From Bacteroidota bacterium (GTDB lineage: Bacteria; Bacteroidota; Bacteroidia; AKYH767-A; 2013-40CM-41-45): DNA of 64,000 nucleotides. The position numbers and the translations under genes were made by a program. The notes beneath the pieces were generated by a model. The model ran no database searches and was not told where the DNA came from. It was given only the letters and a program-made list of their open reading frames with translations. The stretch covers positions 1,302,001 through 1,366,000 of the forward strand of contig JADKJP010000006.1 in the NCBI GenBank assembly GCA_016720935.1. The letters run 5' to 3'. Below are positions 1-7,843 of the stretch, in pieces (position 1 is the first letter of the stretch; each line of letters opens with the position of its first letter).

Positions 1-603
1 TACATCCATCTTTTGTGCAACAGCCGACTGCACAGCATCAAATGCAACGGAGGCGGGATCTGAACCCATTGCCTGTTTGATGATGGGAACATCCACTCGT
101 TTGCTCCAGATATCCAATTGATCAACTGCGGCGGCTCTGAAGGTATCCGCGGCACCAAGCATTACTTTTTTTCCAGACTTCTTGAATTGATAGGCGAGTT
201 TTCCAATGGAGGTTGTTTTTCCAACTCCGTTTACACCAACGACCATTATGACATGTGGAAGTCCATTGTGTTCAGGAATAACAAAATCTGTCGCGTCGAG
301 AGTATTATTTTCGGCTAAGAGTCCGGCAATTTCATCCTTTAGTAAATTATTCAGTTCATCAGTGCCAACGTATTTATCTTTTGAAACACGAGCTTCCAAT
401 CGTTGAATTATTTTAAGTGTGGTGTTTACACCGATATCGGATGACACCAGGATTTCTTCGAGGTTATCCAGTACTTCTGAATCCACTGTTGATTTACCAA
501 CAACCGCTTTTGCCAGTCTTGAAAACAAGCTGGTTTTTGTCTTTTCCAGTCCTTTATCAAGACTTTCTTTTTTTTCCTTTGAGAAGAAATTAAATAAACC
601 CAT
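1..603 (-). CDS. ftsY: FtsY, SRP receptor GTPase (C-terminal part outside window)
   Basis: Receptor for the signal recognition particle; it docks ribosome-SRP complexes at the inner membrane for co-translational insertion. Only the first 201 residues are in the window; the reading frame runs off the left edge. Visible are a short charged N-domain, the P-loop GVNGVGKTT (about residues 123-131) and the SRP-GTPase motif DTFRAAA (about 153-159), which together separate FtsY/Ffh from other GTPases. The short acidic N-terminus and the place next to DUF4295, rpmG and rpmB fit FtsY rather than Ffh. The start is ATG at 603, preceded by a strong Shine-Dalgarno sequence, and a terminator separates it from DUF4295. 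Confidence 0.95.
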   Translation of the reverse strand, partial: MGLFNFFSKEKKESLDKGLEKTKTSLFSRLAKAVVGKSTVDSEVLDNLEEILVSSDIGVNTTLKIIQRLEARVSKDKYVGTDELNNLLKDEIAGLLAENNTLDATDFVIPEHNGLPHVIMVVGVNGVGKTTSIGKLAYQFKKSGKKVMLGAADTFRAAAVDQLDIWSKRVDVPIIKQAMGSDPASVAFDAVQSAVAQKMDV

Positions 604-620
604 AAGTATATTACCTCCTT
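604..620 (-). promoter_or_regulatory. Strong Shine-Dalgarno site of ftsY
   Basis: On the minus strand AAGGAGG (614-620) lies 10 nt before the ftsY ATG. Other starts in this window show no comparable site, as usual for Bacteroidota, so this one stands out and fixes the start. Confidence 0.7.
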
Positions 621-673
621 ATACTTTACTTATAAAAATGAATGCAAAGAGCATTACAGCTAAACATTCTTTT

Positions 674-708
674 AAATAAAAAAAGCTTCTTTCAATAGGA
701 AAGAAGCT
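674..708 (-). terminator. Intrinsic terminator between DUF4295 and ftsY
   Basis: On the minus strand a perfect 10-bp stem (arms 699-708 and 684-693, loop of 5) is followed by a T-rich tract (674-683). It should end most rpmG-DUF4295 transcripts before ftsY. Confidence 0.75.
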
Positions 709-733
709 CAATAAATATTATTGATGCAACAGA

Positions 734-889
734 TTATTTCTCTTTCAGAAAATCTTTTACGTGGTCGTTATGAACAACTTCTTCCTTAAACTGGTAAGCA
801 CCTGTTTGAGGATTTTTGATCATCTTGATCACTTTGGAGAACTCTTTTCCTTTTCCGGATTTAAGGGTTGCAACTACTTTCTTTGCCAT
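734..889 (-). CDS. DUF4295 family small protein
   Basis: A 51-residue basic protein, MAKKVVATLKSGKGKEFSKV at its start, ending DFLKEK. It matches the Bacteroidota DUF4295 family, which sits between rpmG and ftsY and is probably a small ribosome-associated protein; its molecular role is not established. The gene lies 46 bp downstream of rpmG with no terminator between them, so the two are probably co-transcribed from the promoter at 1170-1200. Confidence 0.9.
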   Translation of the reverse strand: MAKKVVATLKSGKGKEFSKVIKMIKNPQTGAYQFKEEVVHNDHVKDFLKEK

Positions 890-935
890 GACTTAAATTA
901 TTTGATGTTTTGGAAGAACTGTTAAGGATCAGGAA

Positions 936-1118
936 TTATTTGATCTCTTTGTGAACGGTCATTTTCTTGAGAATCGGGTTGAATTTTTTCAACTCGAGAC
1001 GTTCAGTCGTGTTCTTTTTGTTTTTTGTGGTGATATAGCGTGAAGTACCAGGCATTCCGCTTGCCTTGTGTTCGGTACATTCCATGATAACTTGTACGCG
1101 GTTACCTTTCTTTGCCAT
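936..1118 (-). CDS. rpmG: 50S ribosomal protein L33
   Basis: A 60-residue large-subunit ribosomal protein. The sequence starts MAKKGNRVQVIMECTEHK and carries the family features: SRYITTKNKKNTTERLELKKFNP and the basic C-terminus. It has only one of the four zinc cysteines (C14), so it is a zinc-independent L33. In most Bacteroidota rpmB lies immediately upstream; here rpmB is 3 kb away and rpmG has its own strong promoter. Confidence 0.97.
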   Translation of the reverse strand: MAKKGNRVQVIMECTEHKASGMPGTSRYITTKNKKNTTERLELKKFNPILKKMTVHKEIK

Positions 1119-1169
1119 GATAATTCGGTTTTTTTAATGGGCAGGTCACAGACCTATTTTCGAGGGCTG

Positions 1170-1200
1170 CAAATATACCAAAATATCTACTGATTCCAAA
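1170..1200 (-). promoter_or_regulatory. Bacteroidota-type promoter for rpmG
   Basis: Minus strand: TTTG (1197-1200), 19-nt spacer, TATATTTG (1170-1177), an exact match to the TTTG / TAnnTTTG consensus. The predicted start of transcription is near 1163, about 45 nt before the rpmG ATG. Confidence 0.8.
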
Positions 1201-1233
1201 TTTATTAGCCAGAAAACAGGATGTTTTCAGCCA

Positions 1234-2640
1234 TTATTTGTTAAAAAAGGACTTTTGCTGCATTTCTTTCTCCACATCCTGCCATTTTCGGGGTAGATTT
1301 CCTGAAAGGATATTCGGTTCAGCTTCAGTGATAAGTACGTCTTCTTCCAGTCGTACCCCTATATTCCACCATTTGGGATCACAAGGACTACCTTCCGGGA
1401 TGTAAATTCCGGGTTCAATGGTGATCAGATTTCCAGGGGTCAGTTCTGAATAAGGACCCACATCATGGACATCCAGACCCAGGTAATGGGAAGTATTGTG
1501 CATGAAGTATTTTCCTGCTTCATCCGCACCAGAAATAATTCCAAGTTGAATGAGGCCTTCCGAAATTACATGCATTGCTTTGATGTGCGGATCTCTGAAT
1601 TTGTTTCCGGGTCGGCAAGCCAGGAAAGCATCCTCCTGCGCACGGTAGACCAGATCATAAATCAGCTTTTGTGGTTCGGTAAATTTTCCATTCACAGGCA
1701 AGGTCCTTGTCACATCTGCTGAATAACCATGGTATTCGGCTCCCATATCCAACAGCACTAGTTCTCCTGCTTTGAGTGGCTTTCGATTTGATTCATAATG
1801 GAGGATACAGGAATTTTCTCCTCCTCCGCAGATACTTGGATAGCCTACAGCTTCAGCACCTGAGGATTTGAAAATATATTCACCAACAGCCTGAATACTG
1901 AATTCTGAAAAATCCGGTTCCAGGGCATGCATCATTTCCCGGTGACCATCGCAAGTGATGGAAATTGCTTTTTGAATTAACCTGATTTCTTCTTTTTGTT
2001 TGATGGCGCGAAGTCCAGCAAGAACTTTAGCCAGTTTAAAATCATCATCCAATGAATTTGGAAAACCTGAATTCAATTTGAATTGTTCTACCAGACTGTA
2101 CAAATCAGTTTCCGATTTTTTATCATCCGTCATTCCTTTTGGAAAACGTAAACGGAAAATTCTTTGCATTGAGGCATAAGGAATAGGTAAATTCTGAAAT
2201 TCGGAGGTTGTTTTTACAAATTGAATCCCCGAGATTCTACTTGCATCTGAACTGCCTGCATTTCTTCCATTCCATATTTCTTTTTGTTGAACTTTTTCGG
2301 GAATAAATAAAAGTTCGTTGGTTTTTTCTCCATATAGAAGTTGGGTATTTTTAAATAAAATAAGAACGGCATTTGCCTCTGTAATTCCCGTCAGGTAATA
2401 AAAATTAGGGTCCTGATGAAAAGTATAATCTACATCGTTCGAACGATTTCTTTCAGGGGCAGCAAATAAAATACACATGGAAGAATCAGTCATATTTTCT
2501 CTGACAGCTTCCCTCCTTCCTTTGAAGAAATCAGCAGGAAGCAAATCATTATCGTAAGTCGGAAATGAAGAAGTCTGTCCGATTAAATTGATCACAGGGA
2601 AGAAAACAAAAACAAATATGTTTGAAATAAATTTTCTCAT
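1234..2640 (-). CDS. Secreted Xaa-Pro aminopeptidase (peptidase M24B)
   Basis: A dinuclear metal (usually Mn) peptidase that removes the N-terminal residue from peptides with proline in second position. The 468-residue protein has an N-terminal signal peptide (MRKFISNIFVFVFF...), an AMP_N domain (FKGRREAVRENM, YLTGITEANAVLIL) and a C-terminal pita-bread fold. Metal ligands are visible: D and D in LLDMGAEYHGYSADVTRT, H in HNTSHYLGLDVHDVG, E in TIEPGIY and E in GVRLEEDVLIT. I chose ATG 2640 because an upstream in-frame start (2685) would bury the signal peptide. It sits between rpmB and rpmG, an unusual place. Confidence 0.9.
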   Translation of the reverse strand: MRKFISNIFVFVFFPVINLIGQTSSFPTYDNDLLPADFFKGRREAVRENMTDSSMCILFAAPERNRSNDVDYTFHQDPNFYYLTGITEANAVLILFKNTQLLYGEKTNELLFIPEKVQQKEIWNGRNAGSSDASRISGIQFVKTTSEFQNLPIPYASMQRIFRLRFPKGMTDDKKSETDLYSLVEQFKLNSGFPNSLDDDFKLAKVLAGLRAIKQKEEIRLIQKAISITCDGHREMMHALEPDFSEFSIQAVGEYIFKSSGAEAVGYPSICGGGENSCILHYESNRKPLKAGELVLLDMGAEYHGYSADVTRTLPVNGKFTEPQKLIYDLVYRAQEDAFLACRPGNKFRDPHIKAMHVISEGLIQLGIISGADEAGKYFMHNTSHYLGLDVHDVGPYSELTPGNLITIEPGIYIPEGSPCDPKWWNIGVRLEEDVLITEAEPNILSGNLPRKWQDVEKEMQQKSFFNK

Positions 2641-2874
2641 AATTTGATTCAATTTAATATCATGACAGTTTGAGGTATCAGCCAATCTAAAGGACTATGT
2701 AAATATCTGATATTTTCAGGCAAAATTATCCTTTAAACGACCGGCAAATTGAAATTGCCTGGTTTCTCCGGCTTCAGAACTCTGTGAAATTTAACATCTT
2801 ATTCTTGCTTTTTTGATTACACAGATGGAATTTGTGCTGAATTTTGATTTAATTTGTTCAAAATCAGATCCACT

Positions 2875-4101
2875 ATGAAAAAATTTACTCTGTTTGGCAT
2901 TTTAATCTGTTGCTCGTTACTGTCAATGGCTCAATTGAGTTGGCTTCAAATTCCTGATTTCCCGGGCACACCAAGGAGAGGAGCTGTTTCTTTTTCTATT
3001 AATGGATTAGGATATACCGGACTTGGATTGCTTGGGACAGGTCAAGGTGAAACAGATTTGTATGCATATGATCCCATCTCTAACACATGGTCACAAAAGG
3101 CCGACTTCCCTACAACAGGACGTTTTGGTTGTGTAACATTTGTTATAGCCGGGAAAGCCTATATATGTACCGGTTCAACCGGGGCTCCATCTGCTCAATT
3201 ATGGGAGTATGATGCTACAGGAAACACATGGACGGCAAAAACAAATTTCCCCGGAGGACTTCGTGAAAGCGCAGCGGGATTCAGTGTTGGAGGAAAGGGG
3301 TATGTTGGAACAGGCTATGCGGGAGGAAATAGTTTTACTGACTTTTATGAATACGATCCTGTGATGGACAACTGGACTGCCAAAGCAAGCTTTCCGGGAC
3401 CGGCGAGAAATGGAAGTGCGGCCTTTTCTATCGGGTCAAAAGGATATATTGGTTTAGGAAATAACACCAATTCAACAAGTAATTTCCGTGATTTTTATGA
3501 ATATGATCCGGGCACCGACACCTGGGCACAAAAAGCGGATTTCCCAATCCCATATGTTGTTGAGCCATGTACTTATTCTTCCACTACCAGTGGTTTTGTA
3601 TTGTGTGGTTATTATTACCAAAGCGCTGGGATCACGCATAATCCTTTAAACATGTTTTACCGATATGATCAACAACAAGATGCCTGGACACTTGAAGGAA
3701 CATTCCCTGGTTATCCAAGAGGATATGCAAGCGGCTTTCTGTTGAATGATGATATTTATATTGGTGTTGGTGGACAGACAAATACATTCGCTCCGATGTT
3801 TAATGATTTCTGGAAATTGAGTAATGGAGCATTGCTTTCAACCGGAAATATCAGCCATGATCAGGACTTTGGTTTGTATCCGAATCCGGCCAATCATTCA
3901 ATCCACATTGGACAGGAAATGGCCGGTAAAAAACTTGATCATATTCGTATTTATGACAGCGCCGGTAAAATGGTGATGATGCAAAAACTGGATGATGCAA
4001 AGCAATTGATAGATATTCACTCTTTGTCCGGAGGATTGTATTTTGTAGAGTTGATCACCGGTAAGGGTGAAGTGATGGATAGTCGCTTTATCAAACAGTA
4101 A
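2875..4101 (+). CDS. Secreted Kelch-repeat beta-propeller protein with T9SS sorting domain
   Basis: A 408-residue extracellular protein of unknown ligand. After a signal peptide (MKKFTLFGILICCSLLSMAQ) come about six Kelch-type repeats, each with a conserved GG/GxG turn and a YDP...W motif (for example YEYDPVMDNWTAKASFP). The last 85 residues are a type IX secretion sorting domain (LYPNPANHSIHI ... LSGGLYFVELITGKG). Start ATG 2875 is chosen because it begins the signal peptide; an in-frame ATG at 2854 would add seven charged residues. It is divergent from the aminopeptidase and convergent with rpmB. Confidence 0.85.
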   Translation: MKKFTLFGILICCSLLSMAQLSWLQIPDFPGTPRRGAVSFSINGLGYTGLGLLGTGQGETDLYAYDPISNTWSQKADFPTTGRFGCVTFVIAGKAYICTGSTGAPSAQLWEYDATGNTWTAKTNFPGGLRESAAGFSVGGKGYVGTGYAGGNSFTDFYEYDPVMDNWTAKASFPGPARNGSAAFSIGSKGYIGLGNNTNSTSNFRDFYEYDPGTDTWAQKADFPIPYVVEPCTYSSTTSGFVLCGYYYQSAGITHNPLNMFYRYDQQQDAWTLEGTFPGYPRGYASGFLLNDDIYIGVGGQTNTFAPMFNDFWKLSNGALLSTGNISHDQDFGLYPNPANHSIHIGQEMAGKKLDHIRIYDSAGKMVMMQKLDDAKQLIDIHSLSGGLYFVELITGKGEVMDSRFIKQ

Positions 4102-4137
4102 TTCCGATGATTGACTAGTATCAAATTATATCTAAAA

Positions 4138-4176
4138 AGAAAGCCGGTTTCCCTATGAGAAACCGGCTTTCTTTTT
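4138..4176. terminator. Bidirectional terminator between Kelch gene and rpmB
   Basis: Perfect 12-bp stem (4139-4150 with 4160-4171, loop of 9), with an A-rich tract on the left and T5 on the right, so it can serve both convergent genes. Confidence 0.85.
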
Positions 4177-4192
4177 AAAGCTTTATGTAGAA

Positions 4193-4426
4193 TTAGATTT
4201 TACCTTTTTTAATAGCTTTCTCAATAGCAGCACTGATACCAATTTTATCAATGGTACGAAGCGCAGAAGTAGAAACCTTCAATGAGATCCACTCACCCAA
4301 TTCAGGCACATAAAAACGTTTTACATGCAGGTTCGGGTTGAACTTTCTTTTTGTCTTTTTATTTGAGAAGGAAACACTGTTTCCCGTCATTGCTTTTTTT
4401 CCTGTCAGATCACAAATGCGTGCCAT
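4193..4426 (-). CDS. rpmB: 50S ribosomal protein L28
   Basis: A 77-residue large-subunit protein, MARICDLTGKKAMTGNSVSF at its start, with the conserved NKKTKRKFNPNLHVKRFYVP core and a lysine-rich C-terminus. Start ATG 4426 follows a strong promoter at 4450-4478. Downstream it meets a bidirectional terminator, so it is transcribed alone, unlike the usual rpmB-rpmG operon. Confidence 0.97.
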   Translation of the reverse strand: MARICDLTGKKAMTGNSVSFSNKKTKRKFNPNLHVKRFYVPELGEWISLKVSTSALRTIDKIGISAAIEKAIKKGKI

Positions 4427-4449
4427 GGGACTTAATTTTTTAAGAGGCG

Positions 4450-4478
4450 CAAAGATACTATTATTTTTTAATGATCAA
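4450..4478 (-). promoter_or_regulatory. Bacteroidota-type promoter for rpmB
   Basis: Minus strand: TTG (4476-4478), 18-nt spacer, TATCTTTG (4450-4457), exact for TAnnTTTG. Confidence 0.75.
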
Positions 4479-4559
4479 GCTTTTTTGATTGATTTTTCAT
4501 GATTTCATTGTTGAAAACTCCCGGAAATTTAACTTAAAATTCGATTAATACGCTGAAAG

Positions 4560-5810
4560 TCATATTTTTATACCAACAAGCGCTTTTCGAAGCAAATTTA
4601 AGGCATGCTGACTTGCTTCCATAATGACACGTTCTCTGACCCGACCCAAAAGAAATTTTCGGGTGATAACCTGTTCCGGGGTTGCGAGTGCGAGCCAGAC
4701 TGTACCCACTGGTTTTTCCTCGGTTCCCCCTCCCGGACCGGCGATTCCTGAACAGGCAATTGAGTAATCAGTTCCAAATTTTTCTTTAACATGAGCAGCC
4801 ATTGCTTTGACTGCCTGTTCACTTACGGCGCCATGAACTTCAAAGATATTTGGATCAACATCGAGAAATTTCTCTTTGATTCTGTTTGCATATGCAATCA
4901 CAGAGCCGATATAATAATCCGAACTTCCGGGAATCGTAGTAATCTTATGTGCAATATATCCTCCGGTGCAACTTTCGGCAGTAGAGAGTGTTTTGCCTTG
5001 TTGACGAAGCAGTTCTCCAATGATGGATTCCAGCTTTTCCTCTTCGAAGCCATAAATGTATTCACCCGCAATTGAAATTAATTTTTTGACTTCACTTTCC
5101 ATTTCAGAACGTAATGCAGATTCGTTTGTTCCGTTTGCTGAAATACGAAGTCGAACCATTCCGGGTGAAGGAAGATAAGCCAGTTTCATATATGGTGGAA
5201 GCTTATCTTCCCAGGACGAAATCAAGTCAGATAAATTTGATTCTCCAATACCCTGAGTAAGTATTGTACGGTGTTGAATAGGCGGTAATTTAAATCTGTT
5301 AATGAGGCGAGGAAGAACTTCGTTCTCCATGATTCCTTTCATTTCATAAGGAACACCCGGCATTGATACAAATACTTTTCCCTCGTCATCAAACCACATT
5401 CCGGGTGCTGTTCCCCATTTGTTTAGAAGAACTTCACAGTTTGAAGGCACCTCAGCCTGTTTCCTGTTGGTATCGGTAACTCCCCTGCCCCTTGCTTTGA
5501 ATATTTCCGTGATCACTTCGAATGATTTTTCGTCAAATCGAAGCGAGCTGTTAAAATACCTGCACAGTGTTATCTTTGTAATATCGTCCTTGGTTGGACC
5601 CAGGCCACCAGTGATAAAAATCAAGTCGGCCCTTTTCCGTGCTTCATTCAATGCTGCAATGATATGTTCCGCATCATCGCTTACTGAAGTGATTTGCTTC
5701 ACCTTAACTCCTATTGAGTTGAGTTTCTGACCCATCCAGGCACTATTCGTGTCAATGACCTGCCCGATCAACAGTTCATCCCCGATGGTTATAATTTCAG
5801 CTAATTTCAT
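4560..5810 (-). CDS. cinA: CinA family protein (NMN deamidase / ADP-ribose pyrophosphatase-like)
   Basis: A 416-residue two-domain protein. The N-terminal MoCF/COG1058 half starts MKLAEIITIGDELLIGQVID and has FITGGLGPTKDDIT; the C-terminal half is the nicotinamide-nucleotide amidase domain (ESIIGELLRQQGKTLSTAES, CTGGYIAHKIT, GIAGPGGGTEEKPVGTVW). In characterised members this recycles NMN to NaMN in pyridine nucleotide salvage. ATG 5810 matches the family N-terminus; an in-frame start at 5867 would add 19 residues. It is upstream of rpmB as in related genomes. Confidence 0.93.
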   Translation of the reverse strand: MKLAEIITIGDELLIGQVIDTNSAWMGQKLNSIGVKVKQITSVSDDAEHIIAALNEARKRADLIFITGGLGPTKDDITKITLCRYFNSSLRFDEKSFEVITEIFKARGRGVTDTNRKQAEVPSNCEVLLNKWGTAPGMWFDDEGKVFVSMPGVPYEMKGIMENEVLPRLINRFKLPPIQHRTILTQGIGESNLSDLISSWEDKLPPYMKLAYLPSPGMVRLRISANGTNESALRSEMESEVKKLISIAGEYIYGFEEEKLESIIGELLRQQGKTLSTAESCTGGYIAHKITTIPGSSDYYIGSVIAYANRIKEKFLDVDPNIFEVHGAVSEQAVKAMAAHVKEKFGTDYSIACSGIAGPGGGTEEKPVGTVWLALATPEQVITRKFLLGRVRERVIMEASQHALNLLRKALVGIKI

Positions 5811-5946
5811 AAGAATGAATAATTCAGTGGAATTTAGGGGTTCTATAGGTGACCCGTTTTCGGACACGAAGATAGTTTGAAAGGCCTCACAGAGTTTTTT
5901 TATTCTTGTAAAATATTTACCCGGGTGTATGCGTCAGCTTTAACAT

Positions 5947-6540
5947 ATGACACAAACCCGAACATTCGCTTTCCCTATGATCAAGGAGCAAGATGATTCC
6001 ATCCGGGACGTCATTCAACAGAATGGGAAGAAGCTATTTGATTTCATCCGGAACCGCGTACGGGAACCGGAAGATGCCGAAGATATTTTTCAGGATGTTT
6101 TGTTTGAACTGACCACTGCATACCGTATGATGCAGCCGATTGAAAAAATTGCCGCATGGATGTATCGTGTTGCAAGAAATAAAATCACGGATCAATACCG
6201 GAAGAAACGTCCGGACTTGCTCGAAGATCAATTGAAATTCAGAAGTCAGGATGATGACGATCAGCTTTTTCTTCAGGATCTTATTCGGTCTTCGTCTTTA
6301 AGTCCGGATATGGAATTCGATCAGGCACTCATTTGGGACGCTGTAGAACAGGCATTGGAAGAATTACCCGCTGAACAACGTGAAGTATTTATCAAGCACG
6401 AGCTTGAAGGAATTACGTTCAATGAAATGGTGGAGACAACCGGTCTCTCATTAAATACACTCTTGTCGAGAAAAAGGTATGCGATTCTCCATCTTAGGGA
6501 GCGCCTGCAGGGTTTGTATGATGAAATTATTAACTCCTGA
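5947..6540 (+). CDS. ECF-type RNA polymerase sigma factor
   Basis: A 197-residue sigma-70 family protein. Region 2 is visible as EDAEDIFQDVLFEL ... IAAWMYRVARNKITDQYRKK (about residues 38-82), and region 4 as LEELPAEQREVFIKHELEG followed by the helix-turn-helix FNEMVETTGLSLNTLLSRKR (about 138-182). The linker is long and acidic. It should direct polymerase to an alternative promoter set. No FecR-like anti-sigma gene follows; instead a 118-residue membrane protein begins 34 bp downstream and is probably in the same operon. A second ATG at 5977 is possible. Confidence 0.93.
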   Translation: MTQTRTFAFPMIKEQDDSIRDVIQQNGKKLFDFIRNRVREPEDAEDIFQDVLFELTTAYRMMQPIEKIAAWMYRVARNKITDQYRKKRPDLLEDQLKFRSQDDDDQLFLQDLIRSSSLSPDMEFDQALIWDAVEQALEELPAEQREVFIKHELEGITFNEMVETTGLSLNTLLSRKRYAILHLRERLQGLYDEIINS

Positions 6541-6574
6541 TTTCAGGAAAGAAAAAAAAAATTAAAAAAAAACG

Positions 6575-6931
6575 ATGAAAAAATTCTGGATACTTAAAAT
6601 CGGATTCTTTGTGATAGCAGGCTTTTTGTTATTTGGGTTGCTGGTCATGGGATTATGGAACTGGCTTGTTCCTGTGTTGTTCCATGGTCCATTCATAACA
6701 TTTTTCCAGGCTATCGGACTGCTTGTTCTCAGCCGGATTTTGTTCCGCGGTTTTTGCGGGATGAAAGGTGGACGACACGGCTGGAAAGGCGCTCAGTGGA
6801 AGGAGAAAATGGAGAAAATGACACCTGAAGAACGGGAACGAATGCGGATGTTGTGGAAACAACGTTGCAACTGGTCGGGAGATAAATTTGGAAGCACTCC
6901 TCCTCCACCGGAAAAAGCTACAGATTCATAA
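6575..6931 (+). CDS. Small two-helix membrane protein downstream of ECF sigma
   Basis: 118 residues, not recognised as a named family. Two hydrophobic segments (about residues 6-33 and 37-58) are followed by a G/R/H-rich stretch (CGMKGGRHGWKGAQWKEK) and a charged helix with MTPEERERMRMLWKQR, then a proline-rich tail. The PEER-M helix recalls Spy/CpxP-type or heavy-metal-sensor helices, but the protein is too short to call. Spacing of 34 bp and a shared terminator suggest co-expression with the sigma factor; a role as its membrane partner is only inference. Confidence 0.7.
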   Translation: MKKFWILKIGFFVIAGFLLFGLLVMGLWNWLVPVLFHGPFITFFQAIGLLVLSRILFRGFCGMKGGRHGWKGAQWKEKMEKMTPEERERMRMLWKQRCNWSGDKFGSTPPPPEKATDS

Positions 6932-6944
6932 TCATGAAGACAAA

Positions 6945-6980
6945 GAAAAGGGTACGGAAGCAACCGTACCCTTTTCTTTT
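6945..6980 (+). terminator. Terminator after the sigma-factor operon
   Basis: Perfect 13-bp stem (6945-6957 with 6964-6976), loop of 6, followed by T4. Confidence 0.85.
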
Positions 6981-7037
6981 ATGGAATTTGGCCCCATCTT
7001 TGTATTTCTCTGAACCAACAAACTTAATCCGGTCTTT

Positions 7038-7763
7038 ATGCGTACTGTAAAATTATTATTCTCCATTCTTATCCTGATTCCGGTTCTTTCCTGCTCTCAG
7101 GTTGATTTTAATAAAATTGGAAAGGACATTGATAAATCGATCAATTCCGGGAAGCCGCTTACGAATCAGGAAATCATCGATGGTTTGAAGGAAGCTTTAC
7201 AATACGGAAGCAAGAATGCCTCCGGTTCCGCATCCAAAGTAGACGGTTTTTTCAAACATCCCGTCATCAAAATTCCCTTCCCTCCTGAAGCGGCCGCTGT
7301 GGAATCCAAACTCAGGTCATTGGGAATGAATAAACAGGTGGATGAATTTATTCTCACCGTGAACCGCGCGGCCGAAGAAGCTGCCAAACAAGCCGCTCCT
7401 GTATTTTTTAACGCGGTAAAAGGGATGACGATCACTGATGGTTTGAATATTTTACGTGGTGCGGATACAGCCGCTACCGGTTATTTACGTAAAAAAACAG
7501 CTTCACAATTGGATGCGAGCTTCAGACCCGTAGTACATTCCGCTGTACAAAAAGTAGATGTTACCAGGTACTGGAATCCTCTCATTACAACTTATAACAA
7601 GCTTCCCTTTGTAACAAAGATGAATCCGGATCTGGATGCATACATTACACAGCGCGCTTTGCATGGTTTGTTTTATCTGGTAGCCCAGGAAGAAACGAAA
7701 ATCCGTAAGGACCCTGCAGCCAGGGTAACAGCATTGTTACAAAAAGTTTTCGGAAGTAAATAA
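7038..7763 (+). CDS. DUF4197 family lipoprotein
   Basis: A 241-residue helical protein with a lipoprotein signal peptide (LLFSILILIPVLSCSQ, lipobox Cys about residue 19). The body matches DUF4197: LTNQEIIDGLKEALQYGSKN, FFKHPVIKIPFPPE and the C-terminal ALHGLFYLVAQEE-KIRKDP. The family is common in proteobacteria and Bacteroidota and has no assigned function. It probably sits on the periplasmic face of a membrane. It stands alone between two terminators. Confidence 0.88.
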   Translation: MRTVKLLFSILILIPVLSCSQVDFNKIGKDIDKSINSGKPLTNQEIIDGLKEALQYGSKNASGSASKVDGFFKHPVIKIPFPPEAAAVESKLRSLGMNKQVDEFILTVNRAAEEAAKQAAPVFFNAVKGMTITDGLNILRGADTAATGYLRKKTASQLDASFRPVVHSAVQKVDVTRYWNPLITTYNKLPFVTKMNPDLDAYITQRALHGLFYLVAQEETKIRKDPAARVTALLQKVFGSK

Positions 7764-7797
7764 TAAAACGGAGTCACACAGATTCTTCGATTCAAAA

Positions 7798-7830
7798 AAA
7801 ATCCCCACCGGAAGTCCGATGGGGATTTTT
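7798..7830. terminator. Bidirectional terminator (DUF4197 / usp)
   Basis: Stem 7801-7811 with 7816-7826 (one C-A mismatch, loop of 4), flanked by A8 on the left and T5 on the right; serves the convergent DUF4197 and usp genes. Confidence 0.8.
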
Positions 7831-7843
7831 ATTTGAGATAGGA

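Noticed and set aside
1200..1240. Terminator after the aminopeptidase gene
   Set aside because: A 7-bp stem (GAAAACA/TGTTTTC) is present but is not followed by a T tract.
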